Positions 60,451 to 61,263 of a stretch of DNA of 61,263 nt are shown here, piece by piece. Numbering within the stretch: the first letter of the stretch is position 1; every line of letters begins with the position of its first letter. Origin of the DNA: Opitutaceae bacterium (GTDB lineage Bacteria > Verrucomicrobiota > Verrucomicrobiia > Opitutales > Opitutaceae); the NCBI GenBank assembly GCA_024711005.1, contig JANJTQ010000342.1:1-61263 (forward strand), in the 5' to 3' direction. The position numbers and the translations under genes were made by a program. The notes under the pieces are model-generated. The model saw only the letters and a program-made list of their open reading frames with translations, made no database searches and was not told the DNA's origin.

Positions 60451-61263
60451 ATGTCTGCAACCGATCCCGTTCCGGCATCCGCAGCCTCCAAGGCGCCTTC
60501 TCACTTTAACAACTGGATCAGTGCGATTGGCGCCGTGTTGACCGCCGGAGCGCTCTTCTCGTTTGCGCTGCTTGTATGGATGGACTTCACGGAGGGTGAC
60601 AAGAATCCCTACCTTGGGATCTTCACCTACATTGTTGCGCCGGGATTCTTAATCGCGGGTATCGCGACGGTTTTTTTTGGGGCGTGGGCGCAACGACGTT
60701 GGGCGATCAAGCACGCCGCCGCACCCGGCAAGTGGCGCTTGAATTTTTCAAACCCGGCCCATCGCCGGTATATTTATACCTTCGGCGCCGCGGCGGTGGC
60801 GTTCCTGGTGCTCAGCGCGTTTGGCAGCTATCAGACCTACCATTATTCGGAGTCCACCCAGTTTTGCGGAGAAGTCTGTCATGAGGCGATGAACCCCGAG
60901 TTCGTCACCTACAAACGAGGATCGCACGCCCGGGTCGACTGCGTGGAGTGTCACATCGGTTCCGGCGCCGAGTGGTTCATCAAGGCCAAGATCAATGGCA
61001 CTCACCAATTGATCGCGTATGTTACCGACAACTACAACCGACCGATCGAGACTCCGCTGAAGAACCTGCGCCCCGCACAGGATATCTGCGAGAAATGTCA
61101 TTGGCCCGAGAAATTTCACGGCAACATTGACGTGAATTACACGCACTTTTTATCCGACAAAGAGAACACCCCCTACAACGTTCGCATGCTCATGCGCGTC
61201 AACCAAGGCCAGCCCGGCAGCCCTCCCGGAGGCATCCACTGGCACGTCAACAAAGACGAACGC
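60451..61263 (+). CDS. NapC/NrfH-type membrane multihaem cytochrome c, partial
   Basis: 271 codons are open to the window end without a stop. Three hydrophobic helices (ISAIGAVLTAGALFSFALLV; GIFTYIVAPGFLIAGIATVF; IYTFGAAAVAFLVLSAFGSY) precede a NapC/NirT-type haem domain with three motifs visible so far: FCGEVCHEAMNPEFVTYKRG, DCVECHIGSG and ICEKCHWPEKFHG. NrfH and NapC usually have one helix, so the two extra ones are unusual. Probably a quinol oxidase module passing electrons to a periplasmic partner beyond the window. Confidence 0.85.
   Translation, partial: MSATDPVPASAASKAPSHFNNWISAIGAVLTAGALFSFALLVWMDFTEGDKNPYLGIFTYIVAPGFLIAGIATVFFGAWAQRRWAIKHAAAPGKWRLNFSNPAHRRYIYTFGAAAVAFLVLSAFGSYQTYHYSESTQFCGEVCHEAMNPEFVTYKRGSHARVDCVECHIGSGAEWFIKAKINGTHQLIAYVTDNYNRPIETPLKNLRPAQDICEKCHWPEKFHGNIDVNYTHFLSDKENTPYNVRMLMRVNQGQPGSPPGGIHWHVNKDER

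Overview
The window is high-GC bacterial chromosome built around the core transcription/translation locus. Gene order, the three-gene ExbB/ExbD set behind a TPR protein, a ResB-CcsA fusion, an SHD1-type periplasmic protein and short TTCGTG/CTGAAGG intergenic repeats together suggest a Verrucomicrobiota genome, probably near Opitutaceae. This placement is inferred from family resemblance and not from any search.

Layout. (1) 1-5573: an M48-type peptidase start and lemA on the minus strand, then a plus-strand envelope cluster: exported TPR protein, exbB, an exbD without the usual transmembrane Asp, and an anchored protein with a TonB-like tail. (2) 5672-18505: tRNA-Thr, tuf, tRNA-Trp, secE, nusG, rplKAJL, rpoB, rpoC, with an attenuator-like terminator before rpoB and a strong terminator after rpoC. 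The RpoC second zinc site has lost all four cysteines. (3) 18506-19839: a 1.33 kb gene-poor gap with several hairpins. (4) 19840-39042: the str, S10, spc and alpha ribosomal clusters in nearly uninterrupted array (rpsL to rplQ). Departures from the usual order are a small exported protein between rpsS and rplV, no rpmD, no infA/rpmJ, an adenylate-kinase-like relic without its LID between secY and map, and an intrinsic terminator between rplO and secY.

(5) 39251-47261: metabolism. A small membrane zinc-ribbon protein, guaA, an exported LolA-like protein, histidine genes hisD-hisC-hisB-hisH (hisA/hisF are not here) and citrate synthase. (6) 47325-56556: a VC0807-like membrane protein, pdxJ, acpS, a bifunctional NAD(P)HX repair enzyme carrying a large in-frame palindrome, a full-length NAD-dependent DNA ligase with a convincing N-terminal signal peptide, dprA, a FucO-type alcohol dehydrogenase and an SHD1 protein. 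(7) 56659-61263: cytochrome c maturation (fused ResB-CcsA, minus strand) divergent from an exported mono-haem cytochrome c and a membrane NapC/NrfH-type multihaem cytochrome that runs off the window end.

The genes fit a Gram-negative heterotroph with System II cytochrome c biogenesis and TonB-type energised outer-membrane transport. No CRISPR array, prophage or intact insertion sequence was seen. The observations most worth following up are the non-canonical ExbBD/TonB-like set, the exported-looking LigA, the RpoC zinc-site loss, the Adk relic and the extra secreted gene inside the S10 operon.
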